Positions 46,642 through 57,818 of a DNA stretch of 58,161 nt are shown piece after piece. Origin of the DNA: Nocardioides sp. AX2bis (GTDB lineage: Bacteria > Actinomycetota > Actinomycetes > Propionibacteriales > Nocardioidaceae); NCBI RefSeq assembly GCF_902506435.1, contig NZ_LR733215.1, positions 3,902,218 to 3,960,378 on the forward strand, read 5' to 3'. Made by a program: the position numbers and the translations under genes. The first letter of the stretch is position 1; every line of letters begins with the position of its first letter. A model generated the notes under the pieces. It was not told where the DNA came from and made no database searches. It was given only the letters and a program-made list of their open reading frames with translations.

Positions 46642-49372
46642 CGCTGATGTCCTCCCCGGCGTCGTCGCCGCCCTGGTCGCCGGCGACCTCTACGGCATCG
46701 TCACCCGCCCCGGTCCCGTCGATCATGTCAGCCGGGGGCGAATCGGACGACTCGCCGGCCACCTCGTCCTCGACGGTGGCCTCCACCTTGGCCTCCACCG
46801 AGCGGGCCACGACGGCGACGCTGTCACCGGACTTGGTGGTCACGAAACGCACCCCCATCGTGGAACGGCCGGTGGCGCGGAAGTCGTCGTTGACGGGGCT
46901 CCGCACGACCTGGCCGGTGGCGGTGATCGACAGCACCTCGTCGCCGTCCTCGACGATGAACGCGCCGACGAGCCCGCCGCGGTCCTCGTTGGCCAGCGCC
47001 ATCGCCTTGATCCCCAGGCCGCCGCGGGACTGGGTGCGGTACTCGCTGATCCGGGTCCGCTTGGCGAACCCGCCGTCGGTGATGGTGAAGACGTACTGCG
47101 GCTTGACCTCGGCGACCTCCTCGGGCGACGCCTCGACGTCGGGCGAGTCCTCCGTGCCCTCCGCCAGTCCGGCGGCCTCCTCGGCCGCGACCTGGGACGC
47201 GCGGATGACCGACATCGACAGCAGCGAGTCCTCCTCGCGGAACTTCATCCCGGAGACGCCGGAGGTGGCGCGGCCCATCGGGCGCAGCTGGGTGTCGTCG
47301 GCGCGGAACCGGATCGCCTGGCCGCGGCGCGAGACCAGCAGGATCTCGTCGTCGGCGCTGACCAGCTCGGCGCCGATCAGCTCGTCCTGGCCGAGCGTCG
47401 GGTGCTCCTCGCGGAAGTTGATCGCGATGATGCCGGCCTGGCGGGGGCTGTTGTAGTCGGCCAGCCGCGTCTTCTTGACCAACCCGTGCCGGGTCGCGAG
47501 GACGAGGTACGGCAGCTGGTCGTAGTCGCGGATCGCCAGGACCTGCGCGATGGACTCGTCGGGCTGGAACGACAGCAGGCCGGCGACGTGGCCGCCCTTG
47601 GCGTCGCGCGAGGCCTCGGGCAGCGTGTAGGCCTTGGTGCGGTAGACCCGCCCGGCCGTGGTGAAGAACAGCAGCCAGTGGTGGTTGGTGGTGGCCATCA
47701 GGTGCTCGACGACGTCGTCGCCGCGCAGCGCGGCACCCCGGACACCCTTCCCCCCGCGCTTCTGGGTGCGGTAAAGGCCGCGGGCGGTGCGCTTGGCGTA
47801 CCCGCCGCGGGTGATCGAGACGACGAGCTCGTCGTCGGGGATCAGGTCCTCCATGGACAGGTCGCCCTCGGCGGCCACGATCTGGGTACGCCGGTCGTCG
47901 CCGTACTTCTCGACGACCTCGGCCAGCTCGTCGGCCACGATCTGGCGCTGGCGGGTGACGTTGGCCAGGATGTCCTCGAGGTCGGCGATGGTCCGCTCGA
48001 TCTCGGCCAGCTCGTCGATGATCTTCTGGCGCTCCAGCGCCGCGAGCCGGCGCAGCTGCAGCTCCAGGATCGCGCGGGCCTGGATCTCGTCGATCTCGAG
48101 CAGCGCGATCAGCCCGTCCCGGGCGTCCTCGACCTCGGGCGAGCGCCGGATCAGCGCGATCACCTCGTCGAGCATGTCGAGGGCCTTGGCCAGCCCGCGC
48201 AGGATGTGGGCCCGGTTCTCGGCCTCGCGCAGGAGGTACTCGGTGCGACGCCGGATGACCTCGACCTGGTGCTCGACCCAGTTGCTGATGAAGGCGTCGA
48301 TCGACAGCGTGCGGGGCACCCCGTCGACCAGGGCCAGCATGTTGGCGCTGAAGTTGCTCTGCAGCTCGGTGTGCTTGAGCAGGTTGTTCAGCACCACGCG
48401 GGCCACCGCGTCGCGGCGCAGGACGATGACGAGGCGCTGGCCGGTCCGGTCGGAGGTGTCGTCGCGCACGTCCGCGATGCCCTGGACCCGCCCGGAGTCG
48501 GCGAGCTCGGCGATCTTCAGCGCGAGGTTGTCGGGGTTGACCATGTAGGGCAGCTCGGTGATCACGAGCATGGTGCGGCCCTTGGCGTCCTCGTCGACGT
48601 CGATGATCGCGCGCTGGGTGATCGAGCCGCGCCCGGTGCGGTAGGCCTGCTCGATGCCCTGGCGACCCACGATCGTGGCGCCGTTGGGGAAGTCGGGGCC
48701 CTTGATCAGCTCGATCAGGGCGTCCTGGAGCTCCTGCTTGGTGGCGTCGGGGTGGTCCAGCGCCCAGCGGGCGCCCTCGGCGACCTCGCGCAGGTTGTGC
48801 GGCGGGATGGAGGTGGCCATCCCGACCGCGATGCCGGCGGAGCCGTTGGTGAGCAGGTTGGGGAACCGTGCCGGCAGGACCACGGGCTCCTGCGAGCGAC
48901 CGTCGTAGTTCGGCTGGAAGTCGACGGTCTCCTTCTCGATGTCGCGCACCATCTCCATGGCCAGCGGCGCCATCCGGCACTCGGTGTACCGCATGGCCGC
49001 GGCGGAGTCGTTGCCCGGCGAGCCGAAGTTGCCCTGGCCGTTGATCAGCGGGGCACGCATCACCCAGGGCTGCGCGAGGCGGACCAGGGTGTCGTAGATC
49101 GCGGTGTCGCCGTGCGGGTGGTACTGCCCCATCACGTCGCCGACGACGCGGCTGCACTTGGAGAAGCCGCGGTCGGGGCGGTAGCCGCCGTCGTACATGG
49201 CGTAGAGCACCCGGCGGTGCACGGGCTTCAAGCCGTCGCGGACGTCGGGCAGCGCCCGGCCGACGATGACGGCCATGGCGTAGTCGATGTAGGCGCGCTG
49301 CATGGAGGTCTGCAGCTCGACCGGCTCGATCCGGGCGCCGGTCGGGGTTCCGCCGGTGGGGGTCTCGGTCAC
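46634..49372 (-). CDS. gyrA: DNA gyrase subunit A
   Basis: 912 residues, GTG start. The winged-helix/tower core has the catalytic Tyr129 in AMRYTECRM. The quinolone pocket reads GDVMGQYHPHGDTAIYD, giving Thr90, Ala91 and Asp94 in mycobacterial numbering. The C-terminal DNA-wrapping domain begins near residue 510 and contains the GyrA-box QKRGGKG. An acidic tail of about 60 residues ends the protein. With GyrB it introduces negative supercoils using ATP. It starts 51 nt after gyrB. Confidence 0.97.
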   Translation of the reverse strand: MTETPTGGTPTGARIEPVELQTSMQRAYIDYAMAVIVGRALPDVRDGLKPVHRRVLYAMYDGGYRPDRGFSKCSRVVGDVMGQYHPHGDTAIYDTLVRLAQPWVMRAPLINGQGNFGSPGNDSAAAMRYTECRMAPLAMEMVRDIEKETVDFQPNYDGRSQEPVVLPARFPNLLTNGSAGIAVGMATSIPPHNLREVAEGARWALDHPDATKQELQDALIELIKGPDFPNGATIVGRQGIEQAYRTGRGSITQRAIIDVDEDAKGRTMLVITELPYMVNPDNLALKIAELADSGRVQGIADVRDDTSDRTGQRLVIVLRRDAVARVVLNNLLKHTELQSNFSANMLALVDGVPRTLSIDAFISNWVEHQVEVIRRRTEYLLREAENRAHILRGLAKALDMLDEVIALIRRSPEVEDARDGLIALLEIDEIQARAILELQLRRLAALERQKIIDELAEIERTIADLEDILANVTRQRQIVADELAEVVEKYGDDRRTQIVAAEGDLSMEDLIPDDELVVSITRGGYAKRTARGLYRTQKRGGKGVRGAALRGDDVVEHLMATTNHHWLLFFTTAGRVYRTKAYTLPEASRDAKGGHVAGLLSFQPDESIAQVLAIRDYDQLPYLVLATRHGLVKKTRLADYNSPRQAGIIAINFREEHPTLGQDELIGAELVSADDEILLVSRRGQAIRFRADDTQLRPMGRATSGVSGMKFREEDSLLSMSVIRASQVAAEEAAGLAEGTEDSPDVEASPEEVAEVKPQYVFTITDGGFAKRTRISEYRTQSRGGLGIKAMALANEDRGGLVGAFIVEDGDEVLSITATGQVVRSPVNDDFRATGRSTMGVRFVTTKSGDSVAVVARSVEAKVEATVEDEVAGESSDSPPADMIDGTGAGDDAVEVAGDQGGDDAGEDISDE

Positions 49373-49423
49373 GATCGCTCTCTCTGGTTGCTTCTACGAC
49401 TTTCTAGGTCTGGTGCTAGATGC

Positions 49424-51586
<2,163 letters not shown>

Positions 51587-51822
51587 GCACAACCTTCTTC
51601 GAGCTGGATTCAGACAGGCAGGGTCCGGCGGAGGCCGGGATGCGCCCAGTCTACCGCGTGAGCGCCGCCTGGCCACGCATCGTCCCCAGCCGGGAGGGCC
51701 CGGCGAGCCGTAGGAGGGCCCCAGGCGCCCCGGGAAGCCTGCCTGCGCGGCCGAGCAGGGGGGTCGCCGGGGGCGGATACGCCGGTGAGGGCCACGAACG
51801 GCTCACAGGGGGCTCCTGGCAC

Positions 51823-52416
51823 TCAGCCGTACGTGTCGCGAGGCCCGCGGGAGTCGCGGGTCGAGAGGCGCCCCCGGGTCCAGCCCGGCGCGTGCGGCCC
51901 GAGCACCTCGATCACCGTCACCACGCCGTCCCCGACCTCCTCGGCCAGCCGCCGCAGCAGGGTCGGTGCCAGCAGGCGCAGCTGGGTGGCCCAGGCCGTG
52001 GAGTGCGCGCGCACCACCAGCCGGCCCTCGGCGAACGACTCGGGCGTGCTGTGCTCGGCGACCTCGGCACCGACCAGCTCCTCCCAGCGCGCGAACAGGC
52101 TGCGGATGCGCAGGTCGAGCTCCCAGCCGTGGTCGGCGACCAACCGGCTCAGGCTGCTGCCGAGCAGCTGCGGGTCGCGGTCGTCGGGGTGCGCGCCGCT
52201 GGTGCGGCGCCGCCCGCTCCGCGCCTGGGCCGCGGCCGCGGCGTCGCGGGTGGTCGCGTCCTTGCCCCGGCGCCGGCGGGCGGGACCGGTCGTGCCGACG
52301 GTGGCGCGGGCGACCGTGCGGGCCAGGTCGAGCCCGTCGTCGCGGTGCGGCTCGTCGGGGGCGGCGGCCGGGACCTCGGCCGCGCCGTCGGCCGGCAGGA
52401 CCTCGTCGTCAGCCAT
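51823..52416 (-). CDS. dciA: DciA-like (DUF721) replicative helicase-associated protein
   Basis: 197 residues from ATG 52416, overlapping the recF stop by 8 nt. The N-terminus is acidic then Arg-rich. The DUF721 domain lies in the C-terminal half: LVADHGWELDLRIRSLFARWEELVGAEVAEHSTPESFAEGRLVVRAHSTAWATQLRLLAP. DUF721 proteins of DciA type load or operate the replicative helicase DnaB in bacteria without DnaC, and the homologue in mycobacteria is Rv0004. The gene order between recF and gyrB is the same. Confidence 0.9.
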   Translation of the reverse strand: MADDEVLPADGAAEVPAAAPDEPHRDDGLDLARTVARATVGTTGPARRRRGKDATTRDAAAAAQARSGRRRTSGAHPDDRDPQLLGSSLSRLVADHGWELDLRIRSLFARWEELVGAEVAEHSTPESFAEGRLVVRAHSTAWATQLRLLAPTLLRRLAEEVGDGVVTVIEVLGPHAPGWTRGRLSTRDSRGPRDTYG

Positions 52417-53587
52417 CGTCGTCGACCCTCGTGACGGTGCCGTCCGCGACGGCGAAGCGCGCCCCGGCCAGCGCCGCCGGCACGTCCTCGGGCACCGCGG
52501 CGGTGACCAGGACCTGCTCGGCGCCGGCGACGAGCTCGGCGAGCTGGGAGCGGCGCTGGGAGTCCAGCTCGGCGAACACGTCGTCGAGGACCAGGATCGG
52601 GTCGTCGCCGTCCGCGCGCAGCAGGTCGTACGACGCCAGCCGCATCGCCAGCGCGAAGGACCAGCTCTCGCCGTGCGAGGCGTATCCCTTGACCGGCAGC
52701 GGGTCGGCGGGGCCCGCCGGGCCGGCGAGGGTGAGCACCAGCTCGTCGCGGTGCGGTCCCACCAGCGTGACGCCGCGGTCCAGCTCGTCGCCACGGCGGC
52801 GCTCGAGCTCGCCGCGCAGGGCGTCGACGAGCGCGGCGGGGTCCGGCGCGGACGGGTCGAGGCCGTCGGGGGCCGGGCAGGCGGACCGGTAGGTCATCGC
52901 GACGTCGTCGCGGACGGCCCCGCGGGCGACCGCGGCGTAGGCGGCCCCGGCGTACGGCGTCAGCGCGGTGACCAGGGCGACCCGTTCGGCCCACAGCTCG
53001 GCGCCGGTGCGGGTGAGGTGGTCGTCCCAGACCTCCAGCGTGGCCAGCGCGCCCTCGGCCGACGAGCCGCGGCGGGCCTGGCGCAGCGACTTCAGCAGCG
53101 TGTTGCGCTGCCGCAGGACGCGGTCGTAGTCCGCCCGGACCCCGGCCAGCCGCGGCGCCCGCAGCACCAGCAGGTCGTCGAGGAACCGCCGGCGCTCGCC
53201 GGGGTCGCCCTTGACGAGGGCGAGGTCGTCGGGCGCGAAGACGACGGTGCGCACCAGCCCGACCAGGTCGCGGGTGCGCGGCAGCGGCGACCGGTTGACC
53301 CGTGCCCGGTTGGCCTTGCCCGGGACGAGCTCAACCTCGAGCAGCGCCGTACGCCCCTCGCGCACGACCGAGGCGCGCACCACCGCCCGGTCGCAGCCCG
53401 CGCGGACCAGCGGCGCGTCCGTCGCGACCCGGTGGGAGCTCAGCCGCGACAGGTAGTCGACGGCCTCGACGAGGTTCGTCTTGCCCTGGCCGTTGCGGCC
53501 GGTGAAGGCCGTGACGCCCGGGTCCAGCGGGATCTCGGCGGTCGGCCAGGAGCGGAAGTCGTGCAGGGACAGGTGGGAGACGTACAC
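52409..53587 (-). CDS. recF: DNA replication/repair protein RecF
   Basis: 392 residues, GTG start. SMC-like ATPase: Walker A GRNGQGKTN (residues about 30-38), signature SHGESWSFALAMRL, Walker B DDPILVLDDVFAELD. RecF with RecO and RecR loads RecA at gaps. Position between gnd and dciA is conserved. Confidence 0.96.
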   Translation of the reverse strand: MYVSHLSLHDFRSWPTAEIPLDPGVTAFTGRNGQGKTNLVEAVDYLSRLSSHRVATDAPLVRAGCDRAVVRASVVREGRTALLEVELVPGKANRARVNRSPLPRTRDLVGLVRTVVFAPDDLALVKGDPGERRRFLDDLLVLRAPRLAGVRADYDRVLRQRNTLLKSLRQARRGSSAEGALATLEVWDDHLTRTGAELWAERVALVTALTPYAGAAYAAVARGAVRDDVAMTYRSACPAPDGLDPSAPDPAALVDALRGELERRRGDELDRGVTLVGPHRDELVLTLAGPAGPADPLPVKGYASHGESWSFALAMRLASYDLLRADGDDPILVLDDVFAELDSQRRSQLAELVAGAEQVLVTAAVPEDVPAALAGARFAVADGTVTRVDDDG

Positions 53588-53676
53588 CTGGTGCGTCCTC
53601 CTCCCGGCGCCGCGCCCGGACGGGACGACCGGGTCAGTCTAGGAGCGGGCCGGCCCACCCGGAGCCGCGAACCCGC

Positions 53677-54591
53677 TCAGTGCGCGGCGCCGCCCGAGGG
53701 CGGCTCGGTGTGGGTGGCGTGGCCGCCGAACTGGTTGCGCATCGCGGCGACGGCCTTCATCGCGGGGCTGTCCTCCTGGCGGGAGGAGAACCGGGCGAAC
53801 AGGGACGCGGCGATGGCAGGGACCGGCACGGCGTGGTCGATCGCGGCCTCCACGGTCCACCGGCCCTCGCCGGAGTCGTCGGCCCAGCCGGCGATGGCGT
53901 CGAGGTGCGTGTCGTCGCGCAGCGCGGTCACGAGCAGGTCGAGCAGCCAGGACCGGATCACGGTCCCACCACGCCAGGAGTCGAGGACGTCGACCACGTT
54001 GTCGACCATGTCGGCGGCCTCGAGCAGCTCGAAGCCCTCGGCGTAGGCCTGCATCACGGCGTACTCGATGCCGTTGTGGACCATCTTGGAGAAGTGGCCC
54101 GCCCCCGGCCGTGGGCCGGCGTGGACGAAGCCGGAGTCGCCCTCGGGACGCAGGGCGTCGAACGCGGGCTGGACCAGCGCCACGTCCTCGGCGGAGCCGC
54201 CGCACATCAGGGCGTACCCGTTCTCCAGGCCCCAGACGCCCCCGGACACGCCGCAGTCGACGAACCCGACGCCGCGCTCGCGCAGGATCGCTGCGTGCTG
54301 CTCGTCGTCGGTCCACCGCGAGTTGCCGCCGTCGACCACCAGGTCGCCCTCGCCGAGCAGGTCGGCCAGCGCGGTCACCGTCGCGCGGGTGGGCTCGCCC
54401 GAGGGCACCATCACCCACACCACCCGGGGCGAGGGCAGCTGTGCGACCAGCTCCTCGAGGCTGCCGACGTCGGCCACCTCGGCGTTGCGGTCGTAGCCCA
54501 CGACGGTCAGGCCGGCGTTGCGCATGCGGGAACGCATGTTGCCGCCCATCTTGCCGAGGCCGACGAGTCCGATGGTCATCGTGTCGCTCAC
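53677..54591 (-). CDS. gnd: 6-phosphogluconate dehydrogenase (decarboxylating), short form
   Basis: 304 residues, GTG start. NADP/NAD-binding GLGKMGGNM (about residues 12-20), substrate motifs DGGNSRW, GVSGGVWGLENGYALMCGG and the catalytic KMVHNGIEY. It belongs to the short GndA/YqeC-like group (about 300 residues) rather than the 470-residue form. It converts 6-phosphogluconate to ribulose 5-phosphate and CO2. A gnd gene between dnaN and recF is typical of Streptomyces and Nocardioides relatives. Confidence 0.95.
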   Translation of the reverse strand: MSDTMTIGLVGLGKMGGNMRSRMRNAGLTVVGYDRNAEVADVGSLEELVAQLPSPRVVWVMVPSGEPTRATVTALADLLGEGDLVVDGGNSRWTDDEQHAAILRERGVGFVDCGVSGGVWGLENGYALMCGGSAEDVALVQPAFDALRPEGDSGFVHAGPRPGAGHFSKMVHNGIEYAVMQAYAEGFELLEAADMVDNVVDVLDSWRGGTVIRSWLLDLLVTALRDDTHLDAIAGWADDSGEGRWTVEAAIDHAVPVPAIAASLFARFSSRQEDSPAMKAVAAMRNQFGGHATHTEPPSGGAAH

Positions 54592-54632
54592 TGGGGTCCC
54601 CCTGCGGTCGGGTACGGGCGTGGGTCGGCGGG

Positions 54633-55772
54633 TCAGGACAGCAGCCGGCGCGGCATCAGCAGGTAGCGGAAGCCGGGGTCCGGCGCGCCGTCCTCGACCG
54701 AGCCCGAGATCACCACGGGCTTGGCCGCCTGGGTGAAGGCGAGCTCGACGGTGGGCTGGTCGATGGCGCCGAGGCCGTCGAGGAGGAACTGCGGGTTGAA
54801 GCCGGTGGTGAGGTCGTCGCCCTGGATGGCGGCCTCGATCGACTCCGAGGCCTGGGCCTCGTCGCCCGTGCCGGCGTCGAGGGTCAGGGTGCCGTCGGAG
54901 AAGGCCATCTGCACCGCGGTGTTGCGCTCGGCGACGAGCGCGACGCGCTTGACCGACTCGATCAGCGAGGCCTTGTCGACCGAGGCGACGGTCAGCTTCT
55001 CGCTCGGGAACAGGCTGCGGACCTTGGGGAACTCCCCGTCGAGCAGGCGTGTCGTCGTGCGCCGCACCCCACCGGGGGCGTTGCCCTCGAAACCGATCAG
55101 GCCCTCGCCCGACCCGCCGGAGGACAGCGCGATCGTCACCTCGCTGCCGGCGGTGAGCGACTTGGCGGTGTCGGCGAGCACCTTGGCCGGCACCAGGGCG
55201 GCCATGGTCTCGTCGGGGGTGCGCGGCGACCAGTCGAGCTCACGCTGCGAGAGCCGGAACCGGTCCGTGGCCAGCAGCGACATCGTGCTGCCGTCGATCT
55301 CGAGGCGCACGCCGGTCAGCACCGGCAGCATGTCGTCCCGACCGGCCGCGGTGACGGCCTGGGCGACGGCGTGGGCGAAGACGTCGCTGCCGACGGTGCC
55401 CGTGGCGGTCGGCATGTCCGGGATGGCCGGGTAGTCCTCGACCGGCATCGTCTGCAGGCTGAACCGCGCGGAACCGCAGGTCAGCGAGACACGGGAGCCG
55501 TCCAGGGCGACCTCGACCGGCTTGGCCGGGAGGCTGCGGCAGATGTCGGCGAGCAGCCGACCGCTGACCAGGACGGTGCCGTCCTCGCTGACGTCGGCGT
55601 TGAGGTTGGCCCGTGCCGAGGTCTCGTAGTCGAAGCTCGACAGCACCAGCCCCTCGTCGCCGGCGGTGATCAGCAGACCGGCGAGGACCGGGACGCTCGG
55701 CCGCACCGGGAGGCTCCGCGCCGCCCAGGCGACGGCGTCGGCGAAGACGTCGCGTTCGACACGGAACTTCAC
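54633..55772 (-). CDS. dnaN: DNA polymerase III beta subunit (sliding clamp)
   Basis: 379 residues, GTG start. Three clamp domains with conserved blocks VLAGLLITA, DYPAIPD, LLATDRFRLSQREL, and the C-terminal FRYLLMPRRL, which forms part of the partner-binding cleft. It encircles DNA as a ring dimer and tethers polymerase. It is separated from dnaA by the oriC-bearing gap. Confidence 0.97.
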   Translation of the reverse strand: MKFRVERDVFADAVAWAARSLPVRPSVPVLAGLLITAGDEGLVLSSFDYETSARANLNADVSEDGTVLVSGRLLADICRSLPAKPVEVALDGSRVSLTCGSARFSLQTMPVEDYPAIPDMPTATGTVGSDVFAHAVAQAVTAAGRDDMLPVLTGVRLEIDGSTMSLLATDRFRLSQRELDWSPRTPDETMAALVPAKVLADTAKSLTAGSEVTIALSSGGSGEGLIGFEGNAPGGVRRTTTRLLDGEFPKVRSLFPSEKLTVASVDKASLIESVKRVALVAERNTAVQMAFSDGTLTLDAGTGDEAQASESIEAAIQGDDLTTGFNPQFLLDGLGAIDQPTVELAFTQAAKPVVISGSVEDGAPDPGFRYLLMPRRLLS

Positions 55773-56207
55773 AGTGGCGGTCCTTCAGGTCGAGGAGTCG
55801 TGGGGCACGCGGGCCGGGAGCACCGGGACGTGGGAGACGCGATCCTGCCACGTCGCCGCGAGGACGACGAGGTGCGTGCCCGACAGCGTCGCCGGGCGTC
55901 CTGCGTGCCGGATGCGTCGTCCTCCACAGGAAGGAGGGCGTTCCCGAGTTCACCGTTCATCCGATCCCCTCTAGGTGAGTGGTCGTAGTAGGAGCGGTGG
56001 AGTCTGTGGATGGATCACGTCCGTGCAGGTCGCGCGGTGCAATCGTCGTCCACAGGGCCTGTGCACGGCGACCCGGGCGGACCGTGCCGGCCTGTGTGCC
56101 CAGGCAGGTCGTCGCGGCGCGACCGCGGGATGTCCACAGCCTCTCCCGGGGCCCTCCCCGGTCCGGGGAGGGCGGCTGCACATCTTGCAGCCGTGTAGTT
56201 CGACGCC
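55773..56207. other. Candidate oriC / dnaN promoter region (435 bp)
   Basis: No ORF is credible. DnaA-box-like 9-mers fitting the actinobacterial consensus YY(G/A/C)TCCACA are tcctccaca (55920-55928), ccatccaca (minus, 56005-56013), tcgtccaca (56046-56054) and atgtccaca (56130-56138). In Streptomyces and mycobacteria oriC lies between dnaA and dnaN. Only four boxes are visible, fewer than in Streptomyces, and no strong AT-rich unwinding block is obvious. Confidence 0.7.
56151..56173 (-). terminator. Hairpin downstream of dnaA
   Basis: 11-nt complementary arms gccctccccgg/ccggggagggc around a single t (the loop would open by several pairs), 35 nt past the dnaA stop. Confidence 0.55.
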
Positions 56208-57818
56208 TCAGGACCCTTGCTGGCGGGCCTGCAGCTTGACCCGGTTGGTCAGCTCGCTGACCTGGTTGAAGACCTGGCGCCGCTCCGCGAGCAGCTGGTT
56301 GATCTTGCGGTCGGCGTACATCACCGTCGTGTGGTCGCGGTTGCCGAACTGGGCGCCGATCTTCGGCAGGGAGAGGTCGGTGAGCTCCCGGCACAGGTAC
56401 ATCGCGATCTGACGGGCCATCACCAGGTGCCGGCCGCGGCTGGGCCCGGTGAGCTCCTCGATGCTCAGCGAGAAGTAGGCCGAGGTCTGGGCGATGATCA
56501 GCGGCGCGGTGATCTCGGGCTCGCCACCCTCGGGGATCAGGTCCTTGAGCACGATCTCGGCCAGCGTCATGTCGACGTCCTGGCGGTTCAGGTTGGCGAA
56601 GGCGGTGACCCGGATCAGCGCGCCCTCGAGCTCGCGGATGTTGGTCTGGATCTTGGAGGCGATGAACTCCAGCACGTCCGGCGGCGCGGTGAGCCGGTCC
56701 ATGGCCGCCTTCTTGCGCAGGATCGCGATCCGCGTCTCGAGGTCGGGCGGCTGGACGTCGGTGATCAGGCCCCACTCGAACCGGTTGCGCAGGCGGTCCT
56801 CCAGGGCCTCGAGCCGCTTCGGGGCGCGGTCGGAGGTGAGCACGATCTGCTTGTTGGCGTTGTGGAGGGTGTTGAAGGTGTGGAAGAACTCCTCCTGGGT
56901 CTGGGTCTTGCCCTCCAGGAACTGGATGTCGTCGATCAGCAGCACGTCGACGTCGCGGTAGCGCCGCTTGAACCGGTCCTGCCGGTCGTCGCGGATCGCG
57001 TTGATGAACTCGTTGGTGAACTCCTCGCTGGAGACGTAGCGCACCTTGGAGCCGGTGTAGAGGCTGCGGACGTAGTTGCCGATGGCGTGGAGCAGGTGTG
57101 TCTTGCCCAGACCGGAGTCGCCGTAGACCAGGAGCGGGTTGTAGGCCTTGCCGGGCGCCTCGGCCACGGCCACGGCCGCGGCGTGGGGGAAGCGGTTGGA
57201 CGAGCCGATGACGAAGGTCTCGAAGAGGTACTTGGGGTTGAGCCGGGTCTCCGCCGAGCGGGCGGCCCCGTCGGAGGACCCGAGCGAGGCACCCCCGGGG
57301 GCCGGGCGCTGGGGTGCTGCCTCGTCGAGGCCGTCGACGGGGTGGCCACCGAGGCCGTCGTGGGCCTCCAGCCCTCGGGCCCCGGCGGATCGATATGTCG
57401 ACATGTCGATGGGTCGACTCATCGACTCGTCGTCGTCGCGCCCCCGGTCACGGTCACGGTCCCGGTCGAGCGGGTCGCGGTGGCTCCGGCGGAGGTCGCG
57501 CTCGAGACCCCTCGCGCCCAGCGAGACCGGACCGGACTCGTTGGCCGCCTCGTCCGCGTCGGTGCGCTCGAGGGCGGGGTTGACGGTCACCGCGATCCGC
57601 ATCTCCCGGCCGAGGAGCTCGGTGAGCGCATCCTCGAGCTGGCCGCGCTGGCGACCCTCGAGCCGGGTGCGGGTGAACTCGTTCGGCACCTCGATGATCG
57701 CGGTGTTCTCGTGCACGGTGGCCAGCGCGCTGCTGCGCAGCCAGGCCTGCTTCTCCGGCGCGACCTCCTCGACGACCTGTCGCCAGGCCCTCTCGAGGTC
57801 CTCGGGTCCTTGCTGCAC
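56208..57818 (-). CDS. dnaA: Chromosomal replication initiator DnaA
   Basis: GTG 57818 (VQQGPEDLERAW) gives 536 residues and has AGGAGGA at good spacing; the longer frame to 58019 reads through DnaA boxes and is rejected. Domain I is residues 1-82. Domain II is a long charged linker (about 83-190) with a DRDRDRDRGRDDD run. AAA+ domain III has Walker A GDSGLGKT (233-240), Walker B LLIDDIQF and sensor LTSDRAPK. Domain IV carries the DnaA-box-binding signature GNRDHTTVMYADRKI. It binds oriC and unwinds it in the ATP form. DnaA boxes upstream suggest autoregulation. Confidence 0.97.
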   Translation of the reverse strand: MQQGPEDLERAWRQVVEEVAPEKQAWLRSSALATVHENTAIIEVPNEFTRTRLEGRQRGQLEDALTELLGREMRIAVTVNPALERTDADEAANESGPVSLGARGLERDLRRSHRDPLDRDRDRDRGRDDDESMSRPIDMSTYRSAGARGLEAHDGLGGHPVDGLDEAAPQRPAPGGASLGSSDGAARSAETRLNPKYLFETFVIGSSNRFPHAAAVAVAEAPGKAYNPLLVYGDSGLGKTHLLHAIGNYVRSLYTGSKVRYVSSEEFTNEFINAIRDDRQDRFKRRYRDVDVLLIDDIQFLEGKTQTQEEFFHTFNTLHNANKQIVLTSDRAPKRLEALEDRLRNRFEWGLITDVQPPDLETRIAILRKKAAMDRLTAPPDVLEFIASKIQTNIRELEGALIRVTAFANLNRQDVDMTLAEIVLKDLIPEGGEPEITAPLIIAQTSAYFSLSIEELTGPSRGRHLVMARQIAMYLCRELTDLSLPKIGAQFGNRDHTTVMYADRKINQLLAERRQVFNQVSELTNRVKLQARQQGS